Assembly (NCBI GenBank): GCA_030674155.1
Contig: CM060318.1
Location: 89,635,631 to 89,699,630, forward strand
Source of the DNA: Stramonita haemastoma
Taxonomy: Eukaryota; Mollusca; Gastropoda; Neogastropoda; Muricidae
Reading direction: 5' to 3'
DNA: 64,000 nt
Under the pieces are notes generated by a model. That model was not told where the DNA came from. It was given only the letters and a program-made list of their open reading frames with translations, and made no database searches. The position numbers were made by a program, and so were the translations under genes. Positions 13,106 to 25,676 of the stretch are shown piece after piece (within the stretch, counting starts at the first letter, position 1; each line of letters begins with the position of its first letter).

Positions 13106-14131
13106 GAGAGAGAGAGAGAGAAGGGGGTTAGTTCAGATGATTCATTTATTTAAGGCCACAGCCCCATATGAAGGGGGGCAGAAAAAAAAAAACACCAATA
13201 CATATATTTATACCAAATACAAAACAGCAAGCAATACTTTTGATATCCCACACAAGATAACCTAGGACATAAGTTTTTCTCATAACTGAAAAGCCTTAAA
13301 AAAAAAAAATTAGAGCCAGATTTTGAACAATTTTATCATGGACTGATGCCATCAGCAACCTAACTGGAATAAACAAGGTCGGGCATAGAATTTCTCAGGA
13401 ATGAATTTTACATGTAACTTAGTGAGAGCAGAACACTTCAAAACAAAATGGACTTCGTCTTCAATTGATTCTTTACATAGTGGGCATAACATATCGGTAG
13501 CAGATATTCTTGTATAGCGGAGAGCATGTGCAGTAATGTCCGATATGCCACATTGAAATCTAGTTAGAACTAATCTCAAGTGTTTATCCATGTTTACTGA
13601 AAGGTATTTCTTTACTACATGTGTTGAACTATAAACCCTGTACATATCAAATCTATCACTAGAGTTGATATGGTTTTCCCACTTTTGCTATCTACAATCT
13701 ACCATTCTCTGATGAAGAGTTTTAATAAATTTATGCATTTGTTTGTCCTACACCCTGGTATAGCAAGTCCCAGTTCAGATAAACATATTCGTATATTAGA
13801 AACCCAAATAACTTTACCCTTTGCATCTAAATCGAGCAACAAGTTATATGCCTTTCGTGGTAGCCTATCGTTAATTCATCTTTAATAATTTAAACCAGTA
13901 CTGTATGCACCTAACGGCAGAATTAATGAAAATAGGGTATCTGCTTGTTTCTCCATATACTAAATCATTTGGTGTTTTCTTTCTAACCCCTAAAAACCTT
14001 TTCAGTCCAAACAAATGAACAGACTCACAGAGCTCAGCAGCTTTTACATCTAGGCCCCAGAATTCAGAACCATACTGCACTATAGACTGTATTTGCGTAT
14101 TAAATATCTTAACAAACAGTTGGGGGGGGGG

Positions 14132-14210
<79 letters not shown>

Positions 14211-17200
14211 ACTCAAACTTTTTAATGAGGGTAATTGGGTAAGCCAGAGGCTTCTTTACACCAGGCCCTCATGGGGACAAAATGAAAGAAATATGAATAA
14301 ATCAATGAATTAATAAACAAATAAATGTAACATATTAAGAAATCAGTCAGTCATATTACAATTCAATTATTGATAAATCAGTAAATCAATGAAGTACCAC
14401 ATAAGTGAACCAATCAAGAGAGAGAGAGAGAGACAGAGAGAGAGAGACAGAGACAGAGACAGACAGAGAGAGAGACAGAGACAGAGAGAGAGACAGAGAG
14501 AGAGAGACTCAAGACAATACTCTCTCTTGTGAAGATAGATCATATGCCTTTCTCAGTTTAATATCAAGTTGGAAGCCCCTGTACAAAAGCAGATTTAAAA
14601 TTCATCTGATCACAGAGTGCACTCATCATGATAGTTTGCATGACCAGAAAACAAGCCCTGTGTGTGTGTGTACTTTGCTGCTGTCCAGTACAGCAGCAGA
14701 GTGGAGGCCATGTTTGATGCAATGTAACTTCAGAACCAGTCACTCTGCCGTTTTAATGATTAACTAATTTTCTGAAGATATGAAATGTTTACTATTCCAT
14801 AATTTGGCAAGAAATCAGCACTTTTAGTTTTATAATGTAAGTGCTGTGGTTTGCTATTTTGTGACAGTGTTCCACTTTTCGACACCACTTGCGAAAGCTA
14901 GCTTAAATTTCGCTTGCCAGCAGTCCAACACACAAGACGTAGCGCAGGTTTCACACCTTACTCGGCAAAACAAACAGCCAATTTTGCTGTTTGTAAATCT
15001 ATATTGGCAACTGTACCTCTTCTAGCCCCACCCTGGCCTGTTAACGTCATTTTGCGTTTACTCCACATCTTTCTTGAGGGCAGGAAGAAAAAAAGTCTTG
15101 TAACTTAATATATTACCCTTGTAAAATATAATTGCATTTGCGTTTTTTTGCTTGTGAGTGTCAGTTTGGTCAGTTTTTCCACGAAAACTTACATCACTTT
15201 CTGTCATGTTCAAAGAGGTGCCAAGCACATGCCAATTAGCCTAAGGGGAGACTAGTATCTGAACAGTAGCAGATGACGTACCACACGATGAACGGAGTTG
15301 CTAAACAATAGCAGATGTTTTCGATTTTCAATTTTGGGGGGGGACAAAAATTGGATTTTGATAAATGAAATTGTATTTTTGGGTTTTCCAACTTTTTCTG
15401 GAACAAATACAGAAAAATACAGACGATGCACAGGTCTGCTAAAAAAAAAAAAGCATGATGCTGCCCAATAGAACTTTTAGTTTAACTTGAGAAATCTACA
15501 AGTGTCATTTTGAGCAAGAACTATTTCTTCAATTACCTTTAAATTTATGAAAGATTTATTCTACCATATTGTCATCTGAAAGTTGACTGAATTCTACCAA
15601 ATACAAAAAACTCCATTTGAACTGGTAATTTTTCAGATAAGCTGTTCTTGCTCTAAGGCATTGACATAGATCTGCAAGTCGCCTCTTTGACAGAAAATGC
15701 CACATCCTGTTCAACTCTTTCTAAATAAAAAGAAACATGGCACATGCCTTTGTTTTCTTGTTTACCCATACCAACCATGTGTTCCACATATTTTTTTTTT
15801 CTTTTTTTTAAATCTTCAAATTCAGATTTTGCAGAGTGCAGAGAATGCTTCTGATGACGAACCTATCCACCGCTGCAAAATATTTGCTGACATTTTCTTC
15901 ACATCTTGGATTCATGAAACCAAGGCAACGACAAATTGATGACTGAAAACTTTAGTAGCACTATTCTTTTCCTTCAGCTCATGTTACCTACCACCGCAAA
16001 GTAGTTGCATTAACTTTAGCCATCTAATGCCTATAATCGACCATATTCTCTTTTGAGTATTTTGAAAATCTGCAACCTTCTTCTTCTTCTGCCTTGTGTG
16101 GAAAATCTGCAACAAAAATGATGGAAACTCAACCACCCAAAATCTAAAATGTAAAGTAAGATCAAACAGCATAAGACAAAACATAACGAACAAATGGCCT
16201 CCAACAACTGTTAAATAGCACAAACAAAAAGCCCCCCGACAACTGTCAAAAAGCACAAACAAATGGCCCCCCAACAACTGTCAAATAGCACAAACAAAAA
16301 GCCCCCCCGACAACTATCAAATAGCACAAACAAATGCCCCCCCCCCCCTCCCCCCAACTGTCAAATAGCACAATCAAATGGCCCCCCAACAACTGTCAAA
16401 TCCAATCCAATCATGTTGCTTATAGCCCCACTGACCACATAGGCCATATCGGGGCTGTAACCTCGTCATATTTTAAAACTCATATAAAAGTGTGTGACTA
16501 TGCAGTTTAAAACTGGGTATAAAACTAACTCAACTGTCCTTGCTTGTATCGACGCCCTGGCCAACCATAAAGGTAAAAAAGCACAAACAAATGGCCCCCC
16601 AACAACTGTCAAAAAGCACAAACAAATGGCCCGCCAACAACTGTCAAAAAGCACAAACAAATGGCCCCCCAACAACAACCTCTAACTCCTGGAACACTCT
16701 ATAACGGGTGAAAGGAAGGTAAACCCTATCATTAATGCAACAACGACGAAATCCTTGAAATTTAAAAATTGGTTCAAAGTATATAAAAGTATATCACTTA
16801 TTCAAGGAAAATAAATGGAAAATAAAATGTTACATGTTTTGAGTTCAGAGGATGAGAGAATTCACAATCATGGAAAATATGTAGGATTTTGACAGAAAAC
16901 ACATGAAATATTTTGAAAAAAAAAATCAATAAAAATTCAAGTCTTTATCTTATGAATGGAAATGGTACAGCATTATGTGGAAATGTACTGGATACAACAA
17001 TCAAGTGCAATTATTTACTACACTCATTACTTTTTTTACTGGATGTGCTGCATTTCATACAGAACAATCAAGCGCAATTATTTACTACTCATTACTTTTT
17101 TACTGGGTGTGCTGCATTTCATACAGAACAATCAAGCGCAATTATTTACTACACTCATTACTTTTTTATGGGTGTGCTGCGTTTCATACAGAACAATCAA

Positions 17201-20200
17201 GCGCAATTATTTACTACACTCATTACTTTTTTATGGTGTGTGCTGCGTTTCATACAGATCAAGCGCAATTATTTACTACACTCATTACTTTTTTACTGGG
17301 TGTGCTGCGTTTCATACAGAACAATCAAGCGCAATTATTTACTACACTCATTACTTTTTTACTGGGTGTGCTGCGTTTCATACAGAACAATCAAGCGCAA
17401 TTATTTACTACACTCATTACTTTTTTACTGGGTGTGCTGCGTTTCATACAGAACAATCACCACTTCTCTAGGAGAAGTGTTTCTAGCAGCAACACAGATG
17501 TATACAACCGGCCGCTTTACAAAAGAAATAACAAAAAATAACTCTAAAAGAAAACAAAACCAACCACCACAAAGATAACAAAAAAAAATGCATCAAAATT
17601 TACTGAAACCTTGCTGAAAAACTGCTTAAAACATGCTGACAAGTTTTTGCCTTTGCAAGGAAGTAAACACAATAACGAGACCAGCAAGGCTGTTCTTTAT
17701 GCAATGGCTATAATATTTGCGGTTGGTAGCAAAAGGATTAAGCAGTTTTCAAAATATCAAAGCAATGCTGACCACAACTGGTGAGCAGAGCACAGCCTAA
17801 AATACTACAGCAGCTATGACAATGTAGATACAACTAGCTGATCTGGTAATCATTTCAAGTTTGTATTTCTTATCAAACAATATGAAATCTCTCTCTCTAT
17901 CTCTGAGTTCCACAACTAGAGCTCTGAGGTTCAACAATGGTGATGTTTTTGCAAATGTGACCGCTGGCCCACCATGAAGGTAGTTGCATTCTGATCCCTG
18001 ATGTCTAAACACAACACTACCAGTGTGCATGCAATCATGTTCTTTCCTTAACTCTTCAGCTACAACTGCAAGGTTCACCAAACAATGAGATTCTGTAAGA
18101 CTGGAGCTGGCACTTATGTCAACTCCAGGGAAAAATCCTCTCAAACAGGTGTTAACTTGAATCCACACTGTCAGATTAGAAGTTCAACATTCTAACCACT
18201 ACACTATCCCACCGCTATGTGAAATAACAGCTACAATGATTATCAAAGCATTCTCTAACACAAGGCAACCCAACGGTGAAAGTAGGATGCTTTGATGATT
18301 AACCAGCCGCCATGGCGCAGTGGTTAGCGCCTTGGATTCCGGACTGGAAGGTCGCGGGTTCGAATCCCATAAGTCATAGGGATTTTTTCTGACTCCGGCC
18401 AGCTCCTACCCAGAGTGAGCGTGCTGTGGGCTCAGTGGGGAGACTGGGACCACACAGTCGAGCTTCATCCACTTAAAAAATGCGAATTTGAGAGTGTTGC
18501 TCAAATTACCTGACCAACACTGCAGGTGTCTGTATCTCTCGGGCCTGGTTGACGCCGGGATATATTATGACAGTAAGCGTAGAGAACAACCCTGTCAAGT
18601 AGTCTCAAAGCGGATGCACCTCCACAGCAGCATCATTACATCATCCTCATCATCATTGATCATCATGCAATAATAAAAATTGCCTCTGATTCGGTGGCCT
18701 CCGTTGCTCTGGTCTCATGGTGACCTCAGATTCGGTTTCCCCATACGCTTCTGTGCCTGTGGTGAGTTTGTGTCAAAGCCTTTGGGGTTGGGGTTCGCGG
18801 GGAGACGGTCGTTGGAGGGACGTTGTGGTGGTCGCCACCTCAGGTGGGTGACTCACTCAGTCTGGCTCCGCGACTGAGCTAATACTGTCGTTAGTAGGGG
18901 GCTTAGTAGGTGGTGTCCTGCGTATGTTAGCTCAGAACAGGCACCACTGAACACCACCAAAGTGACCCAGCAGAAGTGCAGGGCCCCTCTGGCTGGTGGC
19001 CCCGCGGCGGCCTAATACTGATGGGTTCCCTGTGGACTCCCGACCCCAGGGGTGAGACACAACGAATCTGGGTATGGCTGTGGTGGGGAGATTGAAATGA
19101 GCGGCGTGGGAACAGCAGTACGAGAGCGTCACAGAAGACGAGGCAGCACAAAAAAAAAAAAAGAAAGAAAGAAAAAAAAGAAAAAAAAAAGAAAAAAAAA
19201 GGATGCTTTGATGACTGCATGGACTCTGCAGGATCTCTTCAACTCCTCACTCACCCTACAACAGCAGCTCCATGAACAGTAGGTCCGGCAAAGTCAAAAT
19301 CCACATCAGCGTTAACATTCACATAGTCCTGCTTGTATCCAGTCTTGATTTTCCCACTCTTTTTCCTTAAACACCAGACAGACATATAACATGTAGTAAA
19401 TGTACGGAACATGCTTTGAAAGAAAAAAAAACACAAAAAAATCTGTCTTTACAACAAAATAAAGAAGGAAAAAAACAGCACATATCAAAAGCTGCTGTTT
19501 TATTACGCTATAATTCTCTTCTTCATGTGTCTGTTTTTACTTAAATGAAGACCTATTTTCAAAAAATGTTCCCATGCACCTTTTATAAATCATTAAATAC
19601 ATCTACTCTTCTACATTTTTATGCAACATGGTTATGCAGGCCTCCACGCAACCCTCGATATATAGGACTCACATTTATATGCAAGTACATACACACATAT
19701 GTACACACAATAAAATTCAGAAGAAGAGACACAATCTGAAAAGCAACTGTGTTAAGAAAGAAAACATACTTTGATAATTTATAATGATTTTTTTTTTAAG
19801 TTCATAGAAGTGTTCACACATTTCTGTAAGAAAAAAATGATAAAATTAAAAATCCACACATGCAACACTTTCATCATCATTTTCTTTCTCTCTCCAACCC
19901 CCCCCCCCCCCCCCCCCTCTCTCTCTCTCTAAGTGCTTCTTATTTAATAGTTGTAATGCTTTTGGTATAAAGCTATTCTTGCATATGAAAGCATTTAAAC
20001 TTGGGAATCCATTACACCAGGCAGCTCATATGGCCACAGCAATTAGCCTTCCCCAAATCTGCCCCTTTCCTCAGTGCCACACTCGCTCTGTTATCCTGTG
20101 ACTGACCCTACCCATTCCACCACACCCGCTCTGTTATCCTGTGACTGACCCTACCCATTCCACCACACCCGCTCTGTTATCCTGTGACTGACCCTACCCA

Positions 20201-23200
20201 TTCCACCACACCTGCTCTGTTATCCTGTGACTGACCCTACCCATTCCACCACACCCGCTCTGTTATCCTGTGACTGACCCTACCCATTCCACCACACCCG
20301 CTCTGTTATCCTGTGACTGACCCTACCCATTCCACCACACCCGCTCTGTTATCCTGTGACTGACCCTACCCATTCCACCACACCCGCTCTGTTATCCTAT
20401 GACTGACCCTACCCATTCCACCACACCTGCTCTGTTATCCTGTGACTGACCCTACCCATTCCCCACACCCGCTCTGTTATCCTGTGACTGACCCTACCCA
20501 TTCCACCACACCCGCTCTGTTATCCTTGACTGACCCTACCCATTCCACCACACCCGCTCTGTTATCCTGTGACTGACCCTACCCATTCCGCCATGCAGCA
20601 AGCCAAATTCCACACAGCAGCAGGCGGGCCAGCCAAAACTCCCTACTATGTCTCTGTACTTCAGAAACCCACCCTTTCCCATCTGTGTGACAAAAATTCT
20701 TATAAAACCTACAAGGATGTATACACCTAAATGTGAATGGCAGTCAATGTTGCTCGAGATGTATGGGTTAATCTGAGAAAAGCTGGTGTGAAGAGCAGCA
20801 CTGCAAGTATTAAAAGATGCAGTTTGAAGTTTATCATATGTGTGAATGAACGTATGTCGTCTGCTGCATGTGTAGCTGACCAAGTTATAAAAACAAAGAG
20901 GGAAGTGGGTTATTGACACAGTTAGGAACACACCACACAAAACTCAAATTCAATTTGACACGATTAATCATTTTTTCCATCAGAGACGTCAAGCAATGTC
21001 AGATATGTGTTATGATTTTCATCTATCCAATGTTTAATTTCTTCTTCATATAGTGAAGAACAGGCAAACAACCCAAACCAACAAAGAAAGAAAAGAAAAA
21101 AAAAAGATCAGAAAAAAGCACACTGCCATAGGCATGTCATTGTGTCTATTACTGAATTTCAATGATTTAAAATTAATTCTCTGTCTCTCTCTCTCTCCCC
21201 GCTGTGCTTGTGCACATAGAATGTCGTGTGTGCTTATGGTTTTATTGGATAATTACTGCCTTTGTTTAAAAGTTATGTTAGATATAACTTAAAAAGAGAG
21301 GTACTTTACGCTGTACTACTCTACTAACAACTACTTTGAACACACAGACCTTTCTAGATAACTTGTAGGCTAGAAACCCACATGTGACGCTCCACCACAT
21401 AAGGAGTTGCATTGCACGAGCTAAATTTTCAGTTATTGACATTTCATTAACTCGCAATAACAGGGCTATACAATACAAAAAACAGATTGAAAATCTGATG
21501 ATTCTATCAAAAGTTATTACGACTTGAAATGATATACTGCAGGAAATGACAAAATGAGAAATTGACAACTTAAGCATCCTAATGGGTAGCCAGAATGAGG
21601 GCATGGGTATTTTAAAATATGTTTTAAGGCAAAAGGAAACAAAATTATGCCTTGATATTTGGTTATAAGGTAGAATAGAAGCTCAAAATCTTAAAATTGA
21701 CAACTTGACCCCAACGTGCCTTTAATGCCTGCTAGCAGAAAAATAGGTCAGGTGCTAAGCGTTTCGTGGTGGAGCGTCACATATGATATACATCTGTGTT
21801 ACATCACACCTGGAAACCCAACCCAGCTATCCAGTCAGGAATTTTGCCTTGCGTGCCTTAAGGCAGTAGCCTAAGTCTGGTACTGTGTTAAAGAGTGACT
21901 TGCCACTGTTCCAAAATAGCACTGTTGGACAAGGACTAAGATGGCCTTTAAGCTATTCCTGCGTTGCAAATGTGCTAAGTGCAGTAAGCAATGTTTTCAT
22001 GTATGCAGTGCACTTTACTACTTGATACCAATGTGGCTTTAGAGTCTGACACTGAGGGATGACTGGGAATGAGAAGTGATGCTGGCTTGGCCAGTTCCTT
22101 GGCCTCTGCCTTCTTTTACCCACTGGCTGCAGAACTTAAAGTGATAGAATGACGACCCGGGTTCAAGTCCGGTTGAGATTTTTCTCCTGGAGTTAACATC
22201 AGTGCTGACTCTACTCTCCCAAAAGTCCTTCGGATGAGACTTTAAACCGAGGCCCCGTGTGCGGACGCACGGAGAACATCTTGCGCACACGTTAAATCCT
22301 GTTCCGCTTTTCGTAAGAGTAGGCCATCGTATGCCGGTGGGAACAGATGACAATATTTACAAAACTGCATACACACGGGGACCGGATGAAAAAAAGCACA
22401 TGACTGCTTATTCTGTTATCCTCAATATAAAAGAATAAAATAAAAAAAACAAAAATAAATAAAAACCCACACTGCCACAGCCTTACATCATCACAGAACT
22501 GCTTCTGCACTATGTTCAGAACAACAGATCATATAAACTAAAAGTCAAATCATATGATAAGATAGAATCCTGAATGAAATTTTCCACCATCGTCTTTGAA
22601 ATGATGATGTAAATTTAGACCAAAAAAGGAAAAAAAACAAGAATTTATGACAGAAAAGTAGAAATTCACACTCTCTGTCTCTGTCTGTGTCTCACTCTCA
22701 CACACACACACACACCCTCTCACACACCCTCACACGTCTACATAGTACACACACATATTCAAACCCACCCTGTCTGGGGAGCAAAAGAGGTGTCGAAGGC
22801 CAGCTTGAGGCCTTTGGCCAGCTGATCTTCAATGGTCACTTCTGTGTTCAGCACATTATCAGTGTTCCACTTTTCTGTGAAAGTTAACCCTGAAACAACA
22901 CACATCATTATCAGTGTTCCACTTTTCTGTGAAAGTTAACCCTGAAACAACACACATCATTATCAGTGTTCCACTTTTCTGTGAAAGTTAACCCTGAAAC
23001 AACACACATTATCAGTGTTCCACTTTTCTGTGAAAGTTAACTCTGAAACAACACACATCATTATCAGTGTTCCACTTTTCTGTGAAAGTTAACTCTGAAA
23101 CAACACACATCATTATCAGTGTTCCACTTTTCTGTGAAAGTTAACTCTGAAACAACACACATCATTATCAGTGTTCCACTTTTCTGTGAAAGTTAACCCT

Positions 23201-23977
23201 GAAACAACACACATCATTATCAGTGTTCCACTTTTCTGTGAAAGTTAACCCTGAAACAACACACATCATTATCAGTGTTCCACTTTTCTGTGAAAGTTAA
23301 CCATGATAACAACACACATCAAAGTCAAAAGTCAAAATTTTATTTCCAGATGGTACATTGAGTAAGCAATAAATTTGCTTTTTTTCATCAAGCCATCTAT
23401 CAGTGTTCCACTTTTCTGTGAAAGTTAATCCTGAAACAACACATCATTATCAGAGTGCCACTTTTCTGTGAAAGTTAACCCTGAAACAACACAGTGCAAG
23501 GGACCAGTTGGTTTTCATAATGTATTGGTTTTGTGACTGCTTCTATCCTTTTCACAACTTAACTATTTATGATTACATTTTTTTATGATTACATTTTTAC
23601 ATCACAAAGCTCTCTTGGAAAACTTCCAAGATGTCCTAACAATTACTTGACTTTGACTTCACATCTTTATACAACTACTGATATCTATCACAAACCTAAC
23701 ACAGCCAGCAAAAATGTTATGATGGTATTTGACATAAAACTGCCAAACAGGGGAAAAGTGGCCCATAGACGGTTCTAGCAGGCAACCTTCGATGTAATCA
23801 TAAATTAGGATGAAAATGATTTCACCCGACAGGAACCTGCAACAACTCTGAACCACATGGAATCAAAGTTGCTTTGTGATATACAGACTTTGTTAGAATT
23901 GATTTTCCTGCAAAATGAAACTATTTTTGGCATTACTATCTGTGTATTCTACAGGTGCATGCATGCACGTGTGTGTG

Positions 23978-24044
<67 letters not shown>

Positions 24045-25645
24045 GTGTGTGTGTGCGTGTGCATGCATGCGTGTGTGTGCTTTCAAGCACTGGAATAAAA
24101 CAAAACAGAAACAAAACCTACTTTATAACTGGAAAAAACAGAAAAAAACAAACCTTTGAAGTCAGAGTATGGCTGCCTATATGGCTAGGTACTTTAAAAC
24201 AGTACACAAACGTATCCAGAGTGTACTTGAATCTTACTTAATCTCAGTGATCCCAGGTGGGATAAGAGCACATTCTGGGTGACCCCAAGCTGGCTAACAT
24301 GCAGCAACAAAGAAAAATAACTCAAACAAAACCAGAGAAGGCCATTGATGGAGTCAGCCCAGTCTTCTTGGAACATTGCCCTACATCTTCATCACCAATG
24401 TGGACTTCAGTCTGTGAGAACTGTAAAATATCAGAGTGTGGACAGACAGATTGTCTGTTACTCTTGCACTGCTCTCGTTCACTTTCAGTCTTTAATTTGT
24501 GCTCTGGGACTCCACCACAGAACTCATGCAAAAACTTTTCAGTTTCAGCCCATGTCTTCCCACCCTCTTGTTTCAGAAGCTGCATCCGATTCATAAGCTT
24601 GTGTGACGTATGTTAGTAGTAATCAGAATGCTGATAGCAGCACAAGATGATTGTGTACATATGAAATGATAGTTGTTCAGTTATTCGAATGCATTGTCAG
24701 TGGAGAAGAAGACATCACAGAGTAAAGACGTGGAAGCATTCGCTCTGCCTTTGAGTCTTTTCTTGAAAGAACGAAACATGGTGACAGAAGTGGTGGTGTC
24801 GGCAGTACTTTGAAAAAATCTCAACATAGAAGACTGAAAGTTCAGCCATGGATGATGAATGCGAAGAGAGAGGAGCAAATCGACGACGACGTGCGAACAT
24901 TCCTCTACCCCCGAAACTTGATGTGAAGGGAGGAAGCCTGCAGAGCAGCTGGAGAAAATTCAAAAGACTTTGGGACAGCTACGAAATTGTCACAAACCAG
25001 AAGGAAGAAAGTTCGACATACAGGACAGCAGTGTTTCTGTCGTGTATTGGTCTTGACGCACTGGACATTTTTATAATGAAAAGGTTGACAGAGCAGCTAA
25101 AAATGCAGCAGCTCATTCAGACTCTGCTGCTATCTTGAATGTACCAGTGTCAGTTCATGAGAATTATAACCTGTTGGAAAGTGCTTGCTGGAAACATGTA
25201 AGGAAAAAACAAGAAAATGCGGGGTATTCCTATGGTACCTCTTCTATTGTTGAATTAAATTTCTTTCTCTCTTCTCGTTACGGGTTAGATATATCCCGCC
25301 AAAGGCCAGTCATAAGTCTTATTAATAGATTGAAGTTAAATGCTTTCCATACAAAATTTTCCAGAAATGTACATTGTGTGTGTGGTGGGGCAATCTCAAA
25401 CTTTCATATTCTTTTGGAATGTCAAGTGTTAAAAAAGTACCTTCCCACCATACCTGAGAGATCTTTGCAGATAGTTTTGAATAATTGTAAATTGCTCTGT
25501 GAAATTGCTATGCTGTTGAAAGAGAGTTGTGTTAGTAATTTGTTATAGTGCAAGTAAATGAGTCATTCATTGATTTTAAGCAAAGGCATTCTGCCCACCA
25601 TGGTATAGTTCTCGACATTGTATATTGTATTGTACATACATATAC

Positions 25646-25676
<31 letters not shown>

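Larger units (their letters stand above)
20030..22140. repeat. Dispersed 1.4-2 kb repeat, copy 1
   Basis: Shares long colinear blocks with 52735-54122 (for example GACAAAA..TT.TTATAAAAC, TAATTACTGCCTT, TAGCTATTC..GCGTTGCAAATG, GTGAGAAGTGATGCTGG). Enlarged here by the 43-bp minisatellite (20084-20589) and MITE copy C. Ends at a SINE-A head. Confidence 0.75.

Noticed and set aside
16913..17578. Three overlapping plus-strand open frames of 171-221 codons
   Set aside because: They are one 66-bp minisatellite read in three frames; period divisible by three keeps all frames open.
18303..18375. Stand-alone tRNA gene
   Set aside because: A and B boxes are present but the sequence is the head of the 900-bp SINE-C with target duplications; no good acceptor stem pairing.
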